Shown here one piece after another: positions 1 to 5,748 of a stretch of DNA of 9,038 nt; the first letter of the stretch is position 1, and each line of letters starts with the position of its first letter. The stretch comes from Rhodospirillaceae bacterium. Lineage in GTDB: Bacteria > Pseudomonadota > Alphaproteobacteria > UBA7985. Location: contig PAFB01000080.1 in NCBI GenBank assembly GCA_002700865.1, positions 1 through 9,038 of the forward strand, in the 5' to 3' direction. A model generated the notes under the pieces. It was not told the origin of the DNA, made no database searches, and worked only from the letters and a program-made list of their open reading frames with translations. Made by a program: the position numbers and the translations under genes.

Positions 1-420
1 GACATCTTCCGGAGCCAGGGCAAGACGGCGTGGTACGTCTTCGCGGTGCTTTGCCTTCCGGGCAGTGCCCATGCACAACTGCTCAACCTGTTCGGCAATA
101 ATGAGCCGGAGGTTGTCACCGAGTACTACTGCATCAACGATACCGAAATTCTGGAACAGCCGCTTTGCGTGCCTATCGCGCAGGCAGAGGCGGACGCGAC
201 CCCAAGTGTACGGGGTAGCCACAGCCTCAAGCAGGAGCAACAGCAGGTCGCAACCAAAGCCGACATTATTCTGCTAAGCACCAAAGTCGCCAAGCTCGAG
301 GCCAAGCTGGCCAAGACCCCGAACACCTTCAACAACCGTCAGAAGACTGAACGGCTCAAAGAAGAAATCCTTACGGCACACTACCAACTCACCATGCTGA
401 CCGCTGCCCTGTCCAACTAG
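1..420 (+). CDS. Secreted/periplasmic protein of unknown function, 5' end missing
   Basis: The frame is open from the first base, so the gene starts upstream of the window; 139 codons are visible. The first 26 visible residues look like the end of a signal peptide: basic residues (R5, K8), a hydrophobic stretch AWYVFAVLCLPG, then a type I cleavage site SAHA|Q. The mature part holds two cysteines (in YYC and PLC), then a charged helix-prone C-terminal half with heptad-like spacing (KVAKLEAKLAK, then TERLKEEI) that could form a coiled coil. The GTG at 46 is in frame but would cut the signal sequence in two, so I do not take it as the start. It ends 56 bases before the convergent small gene. I do not recognise the family. 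Export is well supported; the function is unknown. Confidence 0.7.
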   Translation, partial: DIFRSQGKTAWYVFAVLCLPGSAHAQLLNLFGNNEPEVVTEYYCINDTEILEQPLCVPIAQAEADATPSVRGSHSLKQEQQQVATKADIILLSTKVAKLEAKLAKTPNTFNNRQKTERLKEEILTAHYQLTMLTAALSN

Positions 421-448
421 GACAAAGCAACGCGGCAAGGGTCGAAAC

Positions 449-469
449 CTTCGAAGGCCGAAGTGTTTT
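449..469 (+). terminator. Weak candidate terminator between convergent genes
   Basis: CTTCG (449-453) can pair with CGAAG (459-463) across a 5-base loop, followed by TGTTTT. It lies in the 56-base gap after the stop at 420, where a terminator for the plus-strand gene is expected. The stem is only 5 bp and the T-run is short and interrupted, so this is a candidate only. Confidence 0.3.
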
Positions 470-476
470 GGCGCGG

Positions 477-641
477 CTAGCGTGCGCGCTTGATCAAGCG
501 CGTTGCAATAACACCCAAAGCGACCAGCGCACCCACGGCAATCACCACTTCACTATGGCTGTGCATTGCATTGGCAGTATGGGCTGTTGCGGTTCCTGCC
601 GTCAGGATCAGGGCGGCAGTGGAAAGCATCACGCGGGTCAT
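477..641 (-). CDS. Small membrane protein with signal peptide and one C-terminal TM segment, 54 aa
   Basis: The start chosen is the ATG at 641 (MTRVMLSTAAL...). On the minus strand AAGGAA lies about 9 bases upstream, whereas the longer 84-residue reading from 731 puts 30 hydrophilic residues before the signal-like sequence. Residues 1-20 look like a signal peptide (hydrophobic STAALILTAG, then TATAHT, with AxA-type cleavage options). A short loop with three His and a Met (HTANAMHSH) follows, then a single hydrophobic helix (VVIAVGALVALGVIA) ending in basic residues RLIKRAR. The expected topology is N-terminus outside with a basic tail in the cytoplasm. Members of this size are rarely characterised. 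The His/Met cluster might bind metal, but that is speculation. It is convergent with the upstream exported protein. The gene is probable; the function is unknown. Confidence 0.6.
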   Translation of the reverse strand: MTRVMLSTAALILTAGTATAHTANAMHSHSEVVIAVGALVALGVIATRLIKRAR

Positions 642-905
642 AAATTGGGTTCCTTGTTGCGGTAGTGTCTGCGCATTCTGGCGCAAACTGTCCCGGAAAA
701 CCACGGGCAAAAACGGCGACCTTGGACGCAAGTGCGCCAGGTCCTTGGTGACAACATGAACACCTCGCCGCTGAAATCAAGGCTCAAGCTTAAGGCTGGT
801 CCGTCGCGACTATTTTCTGCGCACCAAGTGGCGGTTTATGGGCAAAGCCATCATCGCCTTGCTGCGTCTGAGCCGATAGAGGACGCCCGACGCATCCGCC
901 ACTCT
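642..905. other. 264-base gap without a supported gene
   Basis: This lies between the small membrane protein and the end of the epimerase-like gene, both on the minus strand. The only structure I see is the imperfect hairpin at 718-743 followed on the minus strand by five T. A plus-strand reading from 732 (74 codons) has a weak start, no recognisable domain and runs into the opposite gene, so it is not annotated. The promoter of the small gene should lie near 650-700 on the minus strand, but no convincing -35/-10 pair stands out. Confidence 0.5.
709..743 (-). terminator. Candidate rho-independent terminator downstream of the epimerase-like gene
   Basis: GACCT (718-722) pairs with AGGTC (739-743). 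Inside it, GG (724-725) pairs with CC (737-738) and CGC (727-729) with GCG (734-736) around an AAGT loop; single bulges at 723 and 726 interrupt the stem. Read on the minus strand, the hairpin is followed by GCCG and then TTTTT (713-709). It lies about 160 bases after the stop of the minus-strand gene at 906. The bulges and the 4-base spacer before the T-run lower confidence. Confidence 0.35.
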
Positions 906-2012
906 TCAACAGACAGAAAAGACCGGATTGCCAAACTGTTCGGGGTCGATGGATAAGCCCAAGCCGGGCTCGGTGGAAACATTAAACCGACCCTTGCGGG
1001 CTTCAGGGCCTGAGACCGGGTCATAGTGGTGATCGAGGTAGGCTTGGGCGCTCCAAACTCCGGCAAGATTGCTTGGCTTTACGGTTGCGGCGAGTTGAAT
1101 ACAGGCCGCAGTGATGATGTTCCCGCCCCAGGAATCGTCACAGGTGTGAGGCACTCCCCCCGCTTCGCACAAGTCCCGAAAGGCCATCATGGGCTGGAGC
1201 CCGCCCAACCGCGTGACCTTCATACCAAATCCATCGACCAGCCTGTTCCCGACCAGCCGCGCAATCTGCACCAAATCATCCGCGCTTTCGTCAATGTACA
1301 AGGGGTGATGCAGCATGGGCCGGAGTGTCAGGCAGTTTTCCAGACCGTCGCAAGGCTGTTCGATCACCAAGGGCACGTCCGCCAGCCCTCGCGAGAGCTG
1401 CAGCGCCCCTTCGCGGCTGAGCCCGCGATTAGCATCGACAACCAGCGTGGCCTCGCTGCCGACCGCAGCAAACACCGCTTTGGCTGCATCAATGTCCTCC
1501 ACCACGTCGCGGCCTCCGACCTTGAGTTGCAAACGCCGATAACCGGCCTTTACCGCTTCCGTGGCGAGGCGGGCTGTTTCTCCAGCGGGTGCGACGTTGA
1601 GAGCGACGTAGGACGGCACGCTCGCCTGAACCTGTCCGCCCAACAGGTCGGCGACGCTGCGGTCAAGCAACCTTCCCAACGCATCAAACAAGGCAATGTC
1701 GAGCGCGGCTTTTGCGTAAGCGTGACCGCTCAACAGCGCATTCATGGTCTGGTGTACCTGCCGGGGACGGGTCAAGTCTGCCCCGATCAGCCCCGGTGCC
1801 AAGACCGACAGCGCCGCCCGCGCGCCCTCAGCATGGGCGGGCGCATAGGTCGGCCCGAGTGGACAGGTTTCCCCCCAACCAACCACCCCATTTTCAGCCT
1901 CAACCCTCACCAACGTGGTGTCGAGCGCATGCAGCGGTCCACTGGACATGACGTAGGGACCGCCGATGATTGGCAAGTCGTGCTGGTAGACGTGGATGGC
2001 CTTTATTTTCAT
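906..2012 (-). CDS. Enolase-superfamily (MLE/MR) enzyme, hydroxyproline-betaine epimerase / cis-3-hydroxyproline dehydratase type
   Basis: This is a 368-residue protein with the two-domain enolase-superfamily plan: N-terminal capping domain (about 1-125, with GWGETCPLGPTYAP) and C-terminal barrel. The acid/base and metal residues are all visible: K164 (LQLKVGG), D193 (VVDANRG), E218 (VIEQP), D241 (YIDES) and K265 (GFGMKVTRLGG). The catalytic lysine pair and W320 (AGVW) coincide, from memory, with positions described for 4-hydroxyproline betaine 2-epimerase (HpbD); W320 is the residue I recall stacking on the quaternary amine. The barrel strand-2 motif is LK rather than the KxK of classical muconate lactonizing enzymes. 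The start chosen is the ATG at 2012: AAAGGG precedes it by about 10 bases and the length matches the family; the in-frame ATG at 2057 adds 15 unconserved residues. It is divergent from the LLM monooxygenase. Superfamily and subgroup are sure. Betaine epimerase versus hydroxyproline dehydratase is unresolved, and no Rieske demethylase of the Hyp-betaine pathway is present here. Confidence 0.88.
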   Translation of the reverse strand: MKIKAIHVYQHDLPIIGGPYVMSSGPLHALDTTLVRVEAENGVVGWGETCPLGPTYAPAHAEGARAALSVLAPGLIGADLTRPRQVHQTMNALLSGHAYAKAALDIALFDALGRLLDRSVADLLGGQVQASVPSYVALNVAPAGETARLATEAVKAGYRRLQLKVGGRDVVEDIDAAKAVFAAVGSEATLVVDANRGLSREGALQLSRGLADVPLVIEQPCDGLENCLTLRPMLHHPLYIDESADDLVQIARLVGNRLVDGFGMKVTRLGGLQPMMAFRDLCEAGGVPHTCDDSWGGNIITAACIQLAATVKPSNLAGVWSAQAYLDHHYDPVSGPEARKGRFNVSTEPGLGLSIDPEQFGNPVFSVC

Positions 2013-2181
2013 CGTGTCGCGGCCCTTTGGCTTGAGCTGTTGAAGCTGGTTTAGCATAGCCCCAAGCCTGCTGAGACAATTTGCCTGCCCGCGCCTTCAC
2101 ACAATGACGCTAGCAGACTTTCATCAGGGTCCATTTTGCCGCACTGTCCTTTGAGATATCGGAACAGAGGGCGTTGGTCTC
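2013..2181. promoter_or_regulatory. Divergent intergenic region between epimerase-like and LLM genes
   Basis: Both flanking genes read outward, so promoters for both must lie here. I see no convincing sigma-70 pair on either strand. A small dyad ATGA (2104-2107), N13, TCAT (2121-2124) lies near the middle and could be an operator, but arms of 4 bases are not significant alone. AGAGGG (2166-2171) about 10 bases before the ATG at 2182 serves as ribosome binding site for the plus-strand gene. Confidence 0.4.
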
Positions 2182-3231
2182 ATGGAATTCAGTGTTCAGC
2201 TGTCTTCGGACTACCCGGACAAAAACTACGGTGGTGATCGGGTCTATCAGGACATGATCGATCAAGCGATGCTGGCTGACCGGCTCGGCTTCGATGCGGT
2301 GTCGATCACAGAGCACCATTTGGTGAACTGCCTGATGATGCCAGCGCCCCTGACCTTCGCCGTCAAGCTCGCGGCACACACCAAGCAGGTGAAGATTCTG
2401 ACCTGTGTTGTGGTGTTGCCGCTCCACGACATGCGGACCTACGCCGGTGAAGTGGTTGTTGCGGATATTTTCTGTGAGGGACGGCTGTTTCTTGGCGTGG
2501 GACGGGGGGCGTTTAAGTTTGAGATGGAGCGCTTGGACGTACCAATGGATGAAACGCGGGAGCGCTTTGACGAAAGTCTCGACGTGTTACAGGCTCTGCT
2601 GAGCGAGGAAGAAGTCAGCTGGGCTGGCAAGTACTACCAGTTCGACCCTCTGACCATCATGCCCCGTCCCGTTCGCCCCGGCGGGCCGCCGATGATGATG
2701 GCCGTGATGAATCCGGAAGGCATTTACCACTGCACCAAACGCGGTTTCCACATTCAGACCACGCCGCTTTCCGGTAATCACCAGATGCTGGTTGATCAGG
2801 TCGAGGCCTTCAATCGCGGTAAAGCCGATATGGATGGTGCCGGTGACCACCTGACGCTGTCGCTGTCCCGCGTGGCGCATCTGGCGTCTTCGCAGACGGA
2901 AAGAACCCGCAAGAACAAAGCGGCCTACGATTATTATTGCCGCTTCGACAACATCTACCTTGGCCCCGGTCTGGTCGACGCAGGCATGATCCGGCAAATC
3001 CCCCGCCAGCAATCCGCCGCAGAGCTGGAAAAAAGCCTGCTGATCTGCACGCCCTCAGAGATGATCGACAAGCTCGGTCCCTATCTGGAGCTTGGCATCG
3101 ACCGGGTCATCATGAATATGAATTTTGGTCTCGAACAACAGGACACGCTGGATGCCATTCAGTGCTTTGCTGAGGAAGTCATGCCGCACTTTACCGACCG
3201 CTCGACACCCAAACTCTCCGCCGTGGGCTAG
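2182..3231 (+). CDS. LLM-class (bacterial luciferase-like) flavin-dependent monooxygenase, first of two
   Basis: This is a 349-residue protein of the TIM-barrel luciferase-like family (PF00296), whose members use reduced FMN and O2 to oxygenate an organic substrate in the cytoplasm. Diagnostic marks are ITEHH at residues 42-46 (aligning with the active-site EHH of luciferase alpha subunits), the VVVLPLHDMRTYAGEVVVAD strand-helix (77-95), and the CEGRLFLGVGRG flavin-site segment (98-109). Next come PRPVRPGGPPMMMAV (161-175) and a C-terminal IDKLGPYLELGIDRVIM stretch. It is full length for the family. It probably shares a transcript with the alpha/beta hydrolase 38 bases downstream. It belongs to the luciferase/alkanal-monooxygenase-like branch and is clearly not a close duplicate of the second LLM gene at 7247. 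Its substrate is unknown. It needs a flavin reductase, which is not encoded in the window. Confidence 0.88.
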   Translation: MEFSVQLSSDYPDKNYGGDRVYQDMIDQAMLADRLGFDAVSITEHHLVNCLMMPAPLTFAVKLAAHTKQVKILTCVVVLPLHDMRTYAGEVVVADIFCEGRLFLGVGRGAFKFEMERLDVPMDETRERFDESLDVLQALLSEEEVSWAGKYYQFDPLTIMPRPVRPGGPPMMMAVMNPEGIYHCTKRGFHIQTTPLSGNHQMLVDQVEAFNRGKADMDGAGDHLTLSLSRVAHLASSQTERTRKNKAAYDYYCRFDNIYLGPGLVDAGMIRQIPRQQSAAELEKSLLICTPSEMIDKLGPYLELGIDRVIMNMNFGLEQQDTLDAIQCFAEEVMPHFTDRSTPKLSAVG

Positions 3232-3269
3232 GTGGGCTTGCGGCGCGATACGGGAAGAGTGGAGGACTG

Positions 3270-4052
3270 ATGATGACCCAAGCCATTGAGTGCGACTACA
3301 GCATAAGCGGCGATGGCCCGCCTTTGATCCTGATCCATGGTATCGGCGCAGCGCGGCGTACCTGGGACCAGGCAATGCCGCTGCTGACCCAGCATTTTAC
3401 CGTCGTCACCTACGATTTGCGCGGTCATGGTACCTCGCCCCTGCCCGACGGAGGCTTTGGGCTCGATGAGCTGGTGGCGGATCTGGAGCGTGTACGGGCG
3501 CGAACGGGGTTTGAGCAGGCGCACTTTGCCGGGCATTCGTTGGGCGGCATGATCGGCCCCGCCTATGCCCGGGCCTTTCCCGAGCGGGTGCTGTCGCTGG
3601 GTCTGCTGTCAACAGCAGCCTTTCGCACCGAGAACGACAGCGCCAAAGTGCGCGCCGTGGTGCAAGCCATGCGCACAAACAGCGTGCCGGAGATCCTCGC
3701 GACCCTGGCCAACCGCTGGTTCACCGACGCTTTCATCAAAGCCCACCCAGCGGTCATTGAAGCCCGAATGGATCAGGTTATCGGGACGGATACCGAGGTT
3801 TTCCTCAATGTCTTCGACATTTACGCGGAAACCGAAATGGCCCCATGGCTGGCCGAAGTCACCGCGCCATCGCTGGTGCTGACGGGCGAAAACGACGGCG
3901 GTTGTCCGCCGCGCCTGAATGAACAGATTGCGGATATCATGCCGAATGCCAAGCTGGTGGTATTGCCGGACGTCAAGCATTCGATCATGCTCGAATGCGG
4001 TGATTTGGTCGCCGCGCATATGCTGTCCTTCATCCAAGGACTGACACTGTAA
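3270..4052 (+). CDS. Alpha/beta hydrolase, enol-lactonase-like
   Basis: This is a 260-residue single-domain alpha/beta hydrolase. The oxyanion-hole segment LIHGIG lies at 21-26, followed by VVTYDLRGHGTS (45-56), the nucleophile elbow FAGHSLGG with Ser90, the acid Asp209 in LTGENDGG, and His237 in PDVKHSI, so the triad is complete. Length and motifs are typical of 3-oxoadipate enol-lactonase, RutD and general esterase relatives. The reaction is hydrolysis of an ester, lactone, amide or C-C bond; the substrate cannot be told from sequence. GGAGGA sits just upstream. Two consecutive ATGs (3270 and 3273) are possible; the second has the better 7-base spacing, a one-residue difference. It follows the LLM monooxygenase by 38 bases, which fits an oxygenate-then-hydrolyse order. 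Confidence 0.88.
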   Translation: MMTQAIECDYSISGDGPPLILIHGIGAARRTWDQAMPLLTQHFTVVTYDLRGHGTSPLPDGGFGLDELVADLERVRARTGFEQAHFAGHSLGGMIGPAYARAFPERVLSLGLLSTAAFRTENDSAKVRAVVQAMRTNSVPEILATLANRWFTDAFIKAHPAVIEARMDQVIGTDTEVFLNVFDIYAETEMAPWLAEVTAPSLVLTGENDGGCPPRLNEQIADIMPNAKLVVLPDVKHSIMLECGDLVAAHMLSFIQGLTL

Positions 4053-4079
4053 CTGCTGCCGGCGCAAAGCCGGCGGCGG
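4053..4079 (+). terminator. Stem-loop directly after the LLM-hydrolase pair
   Basis: GCCGGC (4058-4063) pairs with GCCGGC (4069-4074) around a GCAAA loop; the stem extends outward to CTGCT/GGCGG through 4053-4057 and 4075-4079 with two T-G wobbles, giving up to 11 pairs. It begins right after the hydrolase stop codon. No T-run follows (CCAAAG), so it is either a rho-independent terminator lacking its tail or a 3'-end-protecting hairpin. It marks a likely transcript boundary before the lipoprotein gene. Confidence 0.45.
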
Positions 4080-4184
4080 CCAAAGCAGCAGATTTCAGCC
4101 CGGTTCTGATCGCGAAGTCTTCCCATTCCTGCCCGGAAGAAGCTTCACAGGCCTGTTAAGCCTGACCAGAATCGGACCTTTCAC

Positions 4185-4190
4185 GGGGAG
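4185..4190 (+). promoter_or_regulatory. Ribosome binding site deciding a TTG start
   Basis: GGGGAG lies 7 bases before TTG at 4198. An ATG at 4191 touches the site directly, with no spacer, and is in another frame that gives no lipoprotein. The spacing therefore supports the TTG. Confidence 0.6.
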
Positions 4191-4197
4191 ATGTCCC

Positions 4198-4806
4198 TTG
4201 GCTTGTTTACGGAATTTTGCAGCACTGCTGCTGCTACCGCTGGTCAGTACGCTGGCCGGATGCGCGGCCATTGGGTCAGAGAGCGAACCCGGCCCGGCCG
4301 CCACGGCGAGCGCAGGCAGCGTTTCAGCAAACGCCGCCACTAACCCGGCTTTCGTTCTGCCCGACGACGCCTCGCTTGAGGGGCTGGATGACATTCTTTT
4401 CACCGAGCTACAGGCCTTTCGCACCACGCAAGGTCTGGCCACGATCAAGCGCGAAATGCGCCTCGATGCCGCTGCGCAGGCGCTGGCGGACGTGATGGCG
4501 CGCAATAATGACCTGAGCCATAAGGCCGATGGACAAAGCGCGGGAGATCGGATTGAGGCGGCGGGCTACACCGTCTGTACCTATGGCGCGCCGTGGGCGG
4601 AGAACATTGCTCGCTCCTCGACCTTTGGCTCCACAGCCGACGTCGCTGAAATCATCATGACCGGCTGGGTCAACTCCCCCAGCCACCGCCGTAACATGGT
4701 CGGGGCCTTCGCCGAAGTCGGTTTGGCCGTTGCTGCGACGCGTGACGGCGGCCGCATCTATGCCGCCCAAGTCTTCGCGACACCCGGTCCGGGTCCCTGT
4801 TTATAG
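4198..4806 (+). CDS. Lipoprotein with CAP/SCP domain
   Basis: This is a 202-residue protein with a TTG start supported by GGGGAG 7 bases upstream. Residues 1-21 form a lipoprotein signal peptide (R5, hydrophobic core, lipobox LAGC), so Cys22 should be lipidated. A low-complexity Ala/Ser/Pro linker covers about 25-50. A CAP domain of the bacterial YkwD type follows: LSH with H108, WAENIA with E135, and SPSHRRNMV with H163, the His/Glu/His cavity residues seen across the family. C127 and C201 could form a disulfide. CAP-domain proteins in bacteria are extracytoplasmic and mostly of unknown activity. Position +2 is Ala, compatible with outer-membrane sorting. The stop overlaps that of the convergent LysR gene by 6 bases. 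No obvious link to the catabolic enzymes around it; it may be a bystander. Confidence 0.85.
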   Translation: MACLRNFAALLLLPLVSTLAGCAAIGSESEPGPAATASAGSVSANAATNPAFVLPDDASLEGLDDILFTELQAFRTTQGLATIKREMRLDAAAQALADVMARNNDLSHKADGQSAGDRIEAAGYTVCTYGAPWAENIARSSTFGSTADVAEIIMTGWVNSPSHRRNMVGAFAEVGLAVAATRDGGRIYAAQVFATPGPGPCL

Positions 4807-5628
4807 GGTCGCGCAGTCTTCGTGCCACAAGCTGGCATCGACAGCCGCGCCTTCTTTGCGGTTGAGAAAAACGGCGCGGGTGAAAACCGGCGCGTCTGCC
4901 AGTAGATAAAGGCGCTGCTGGTCAAGAAAACCCTGTACCATGCGCCGTGGCAGATAAGCCGTGCCGCCGGTTTGCAAAATGTAAGAAAGCGCAGGAGATG
5001 GCGCGCTGAAGGTCAGGCGCGCGGAGTTGGCATCGGCGTAAAAAGTCATGTGCTGCTGGCTGAAGTCCTCGCCGTAATCGACAAAGATGTACCCGGGGTC
5101 AAAGCGCAGGGGCGCGTCGGGATTGGTGGAAACCAGCGCCAGCCGGTCCTCCCCCACCGTTTCGTTTATCACCCCCGCCCGGGTAATCGGTACGTAGCCA
5201 AGCGCCGTGTCCACAAGCCCTTGATCCAGCCAGTTGGTCAAATCACCCTCGCCCCCGGAAAACAGCGATACGCTGATGCCTACATGCGCATCCAAAGCCG
5301 CAAACAGCCGCTCCCCCCATCCGTCCCACAAATCCGTATGCACAGCGCAGTTCCGAAACACGCGGCTGCCTGTGGGCGATGCGACCTCCAACCGGGCCTG
5401 TCGCCACATGCCGGAGATTGTCTGGGCGTAACGCTGCAGGCGCAGGCCAGCACTGGTACAGGTCGCGCCGGACTTGGACCGATTGATCAGGGTTTGTCCC
5501 AGCGAGTCTTCCAGAGCCTTGAGCCGCGCGGTCACTGTAGACTGCGTAACATTCAACCGCTCAGAGGCCCGGACGAGCGAGCCGGTTTCCACGATGGCGA
5601 GGAAAGTCTGGATAGCAGCAATATTCAC
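4801..5628 (-). CDS. LysR-family transcriptional regulator
   Basis: This is a 275-residue protein, a little short for the family (usually about 290-310). Residues 1-60 are the winged helix-turn-helix: IQTFLAIVETGSLVRASERL followed by NVTQSTVTARLKALEDSLG, with the usual wing (INRSKSG...TSAGLRL). Residues from about 90 on are the periplasmic-binding-like effector domain. The start is GTG at 5628 with GAGGG 7 bases upstream on the minus strand; translation from there gives the full HTH. It is divergent from the aldehyde dehydrogenase across a 120-base AT-rich region, the classic LTTR arrangement, so it probably controls that operon and itself. Its 3' end overlaps the convergent lipoprotein gene by 6 bases (TTATAG holds both stops). 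The effector is unknown; it is probably the pathway substrate or an intermediate. Confidence 0.92.
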   Translation of the reverse strand: MNIAAIQTFLAIVETGSLVRASERLNVTQSTVTARLKALEDSLGQTLINRSKSGATCTSAGLRLQRYAQTISGMWRQARLEVASPTGSRVFRNCAVHTDLWDGWGERLFAALDAHVGISVSLFSGGEGDLTNWLDQGLVDTALGYVPITRAGVINETVGEDRLALVSTNPDAPLRFDPGYIFVDYGEDFSQQHMTFYADANSARLTFSAPSPALSYILQTGGTAYLPRRMVQGFLDQQRLYLLADAPVFTRAVFLNRKEGAAVDASLWHEDCATL

Positions 5629-5748
5629 GACGGCACCCTCAATTCACGTTTTTCGAATTTAAACCACGATTAATTTCATTTTCTTACAGGAACTGAATGA
5701 TTTAGGAAGGTCTTATAGAAACCGCCTCGTCTGAAAAGGAGCCCTCTT
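5629..5748. promoter_or_regulatory. AT-rich divergent promoter region with LysR-type operator
   Basis: By hand count, bases 5641-5720 are about 29% G+C, in sharp contrast to the flanking genes. It contains AATTC (5641-5645), N9, GAATT (5655-5659), which gives TTC-N9-GAA and fits the T-N11-A LTTR box (T5644, A5656). A second dyad, TCATT (5676-5680), N15, AATGA (5696-5700), lies nearer the dehydrogenase. TTATAG/TATAGA at 5713-5719 is a plausible -10 for the plus-strand operon, without a good -35, as expected for an activator-dependent promoter. AGGAG at 5737-5741 with a 7-base spacer is a strong ribosome binding site for the GTG at 5749. Confidence 0.6.

Noticed and set aside
46..48. GTG at 46 as the start of the first gene
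   Set aside because: The frame is open to the window edge and the codons before it encode the basic and hydrophobic start of the same signal peptide.
448..457. Ten-base perfect palindrome CCTTCGAAGG
   Set aside because: As a hairpin it has essentially no loop, and as a binding site it has no promoter context; it is better read as part of the weak terminator-like fold at 449-469.
732..956. A plus-strand open frame of 74 codons in the gap before the epimerase-like gene
   Set aside because: It has a GTG start without a good ribosome binding site, no hydrophobic or domain pattern, and overlaps the end of the opposite gene.
1026..2054. A 342-codon open frame on the plus strand
   Set aside because: It lies antisense to the enolase-superfamily gene, shows no domain, and is rich in Arg/His/Gln/Pro as expected of a shadow frame in GC-rich DNA.
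2013..2057. Longer N-terminus of the epimerase-like protein from ATG 2057
   Set aside because: The extra 15 residues (MLNQLQQLKPKG...) are not family-like, and the ATG at 2012 has its own ribosome binding site and gives the usual length.
2104..2124. ATGA-N13-TCAT dyad as an operator for the divergent epimerase/LLM promoters
   Set aside because: Four-base arms are expected by chance in this length, and the spacing does not match the LTTR-type dyad at 5641.
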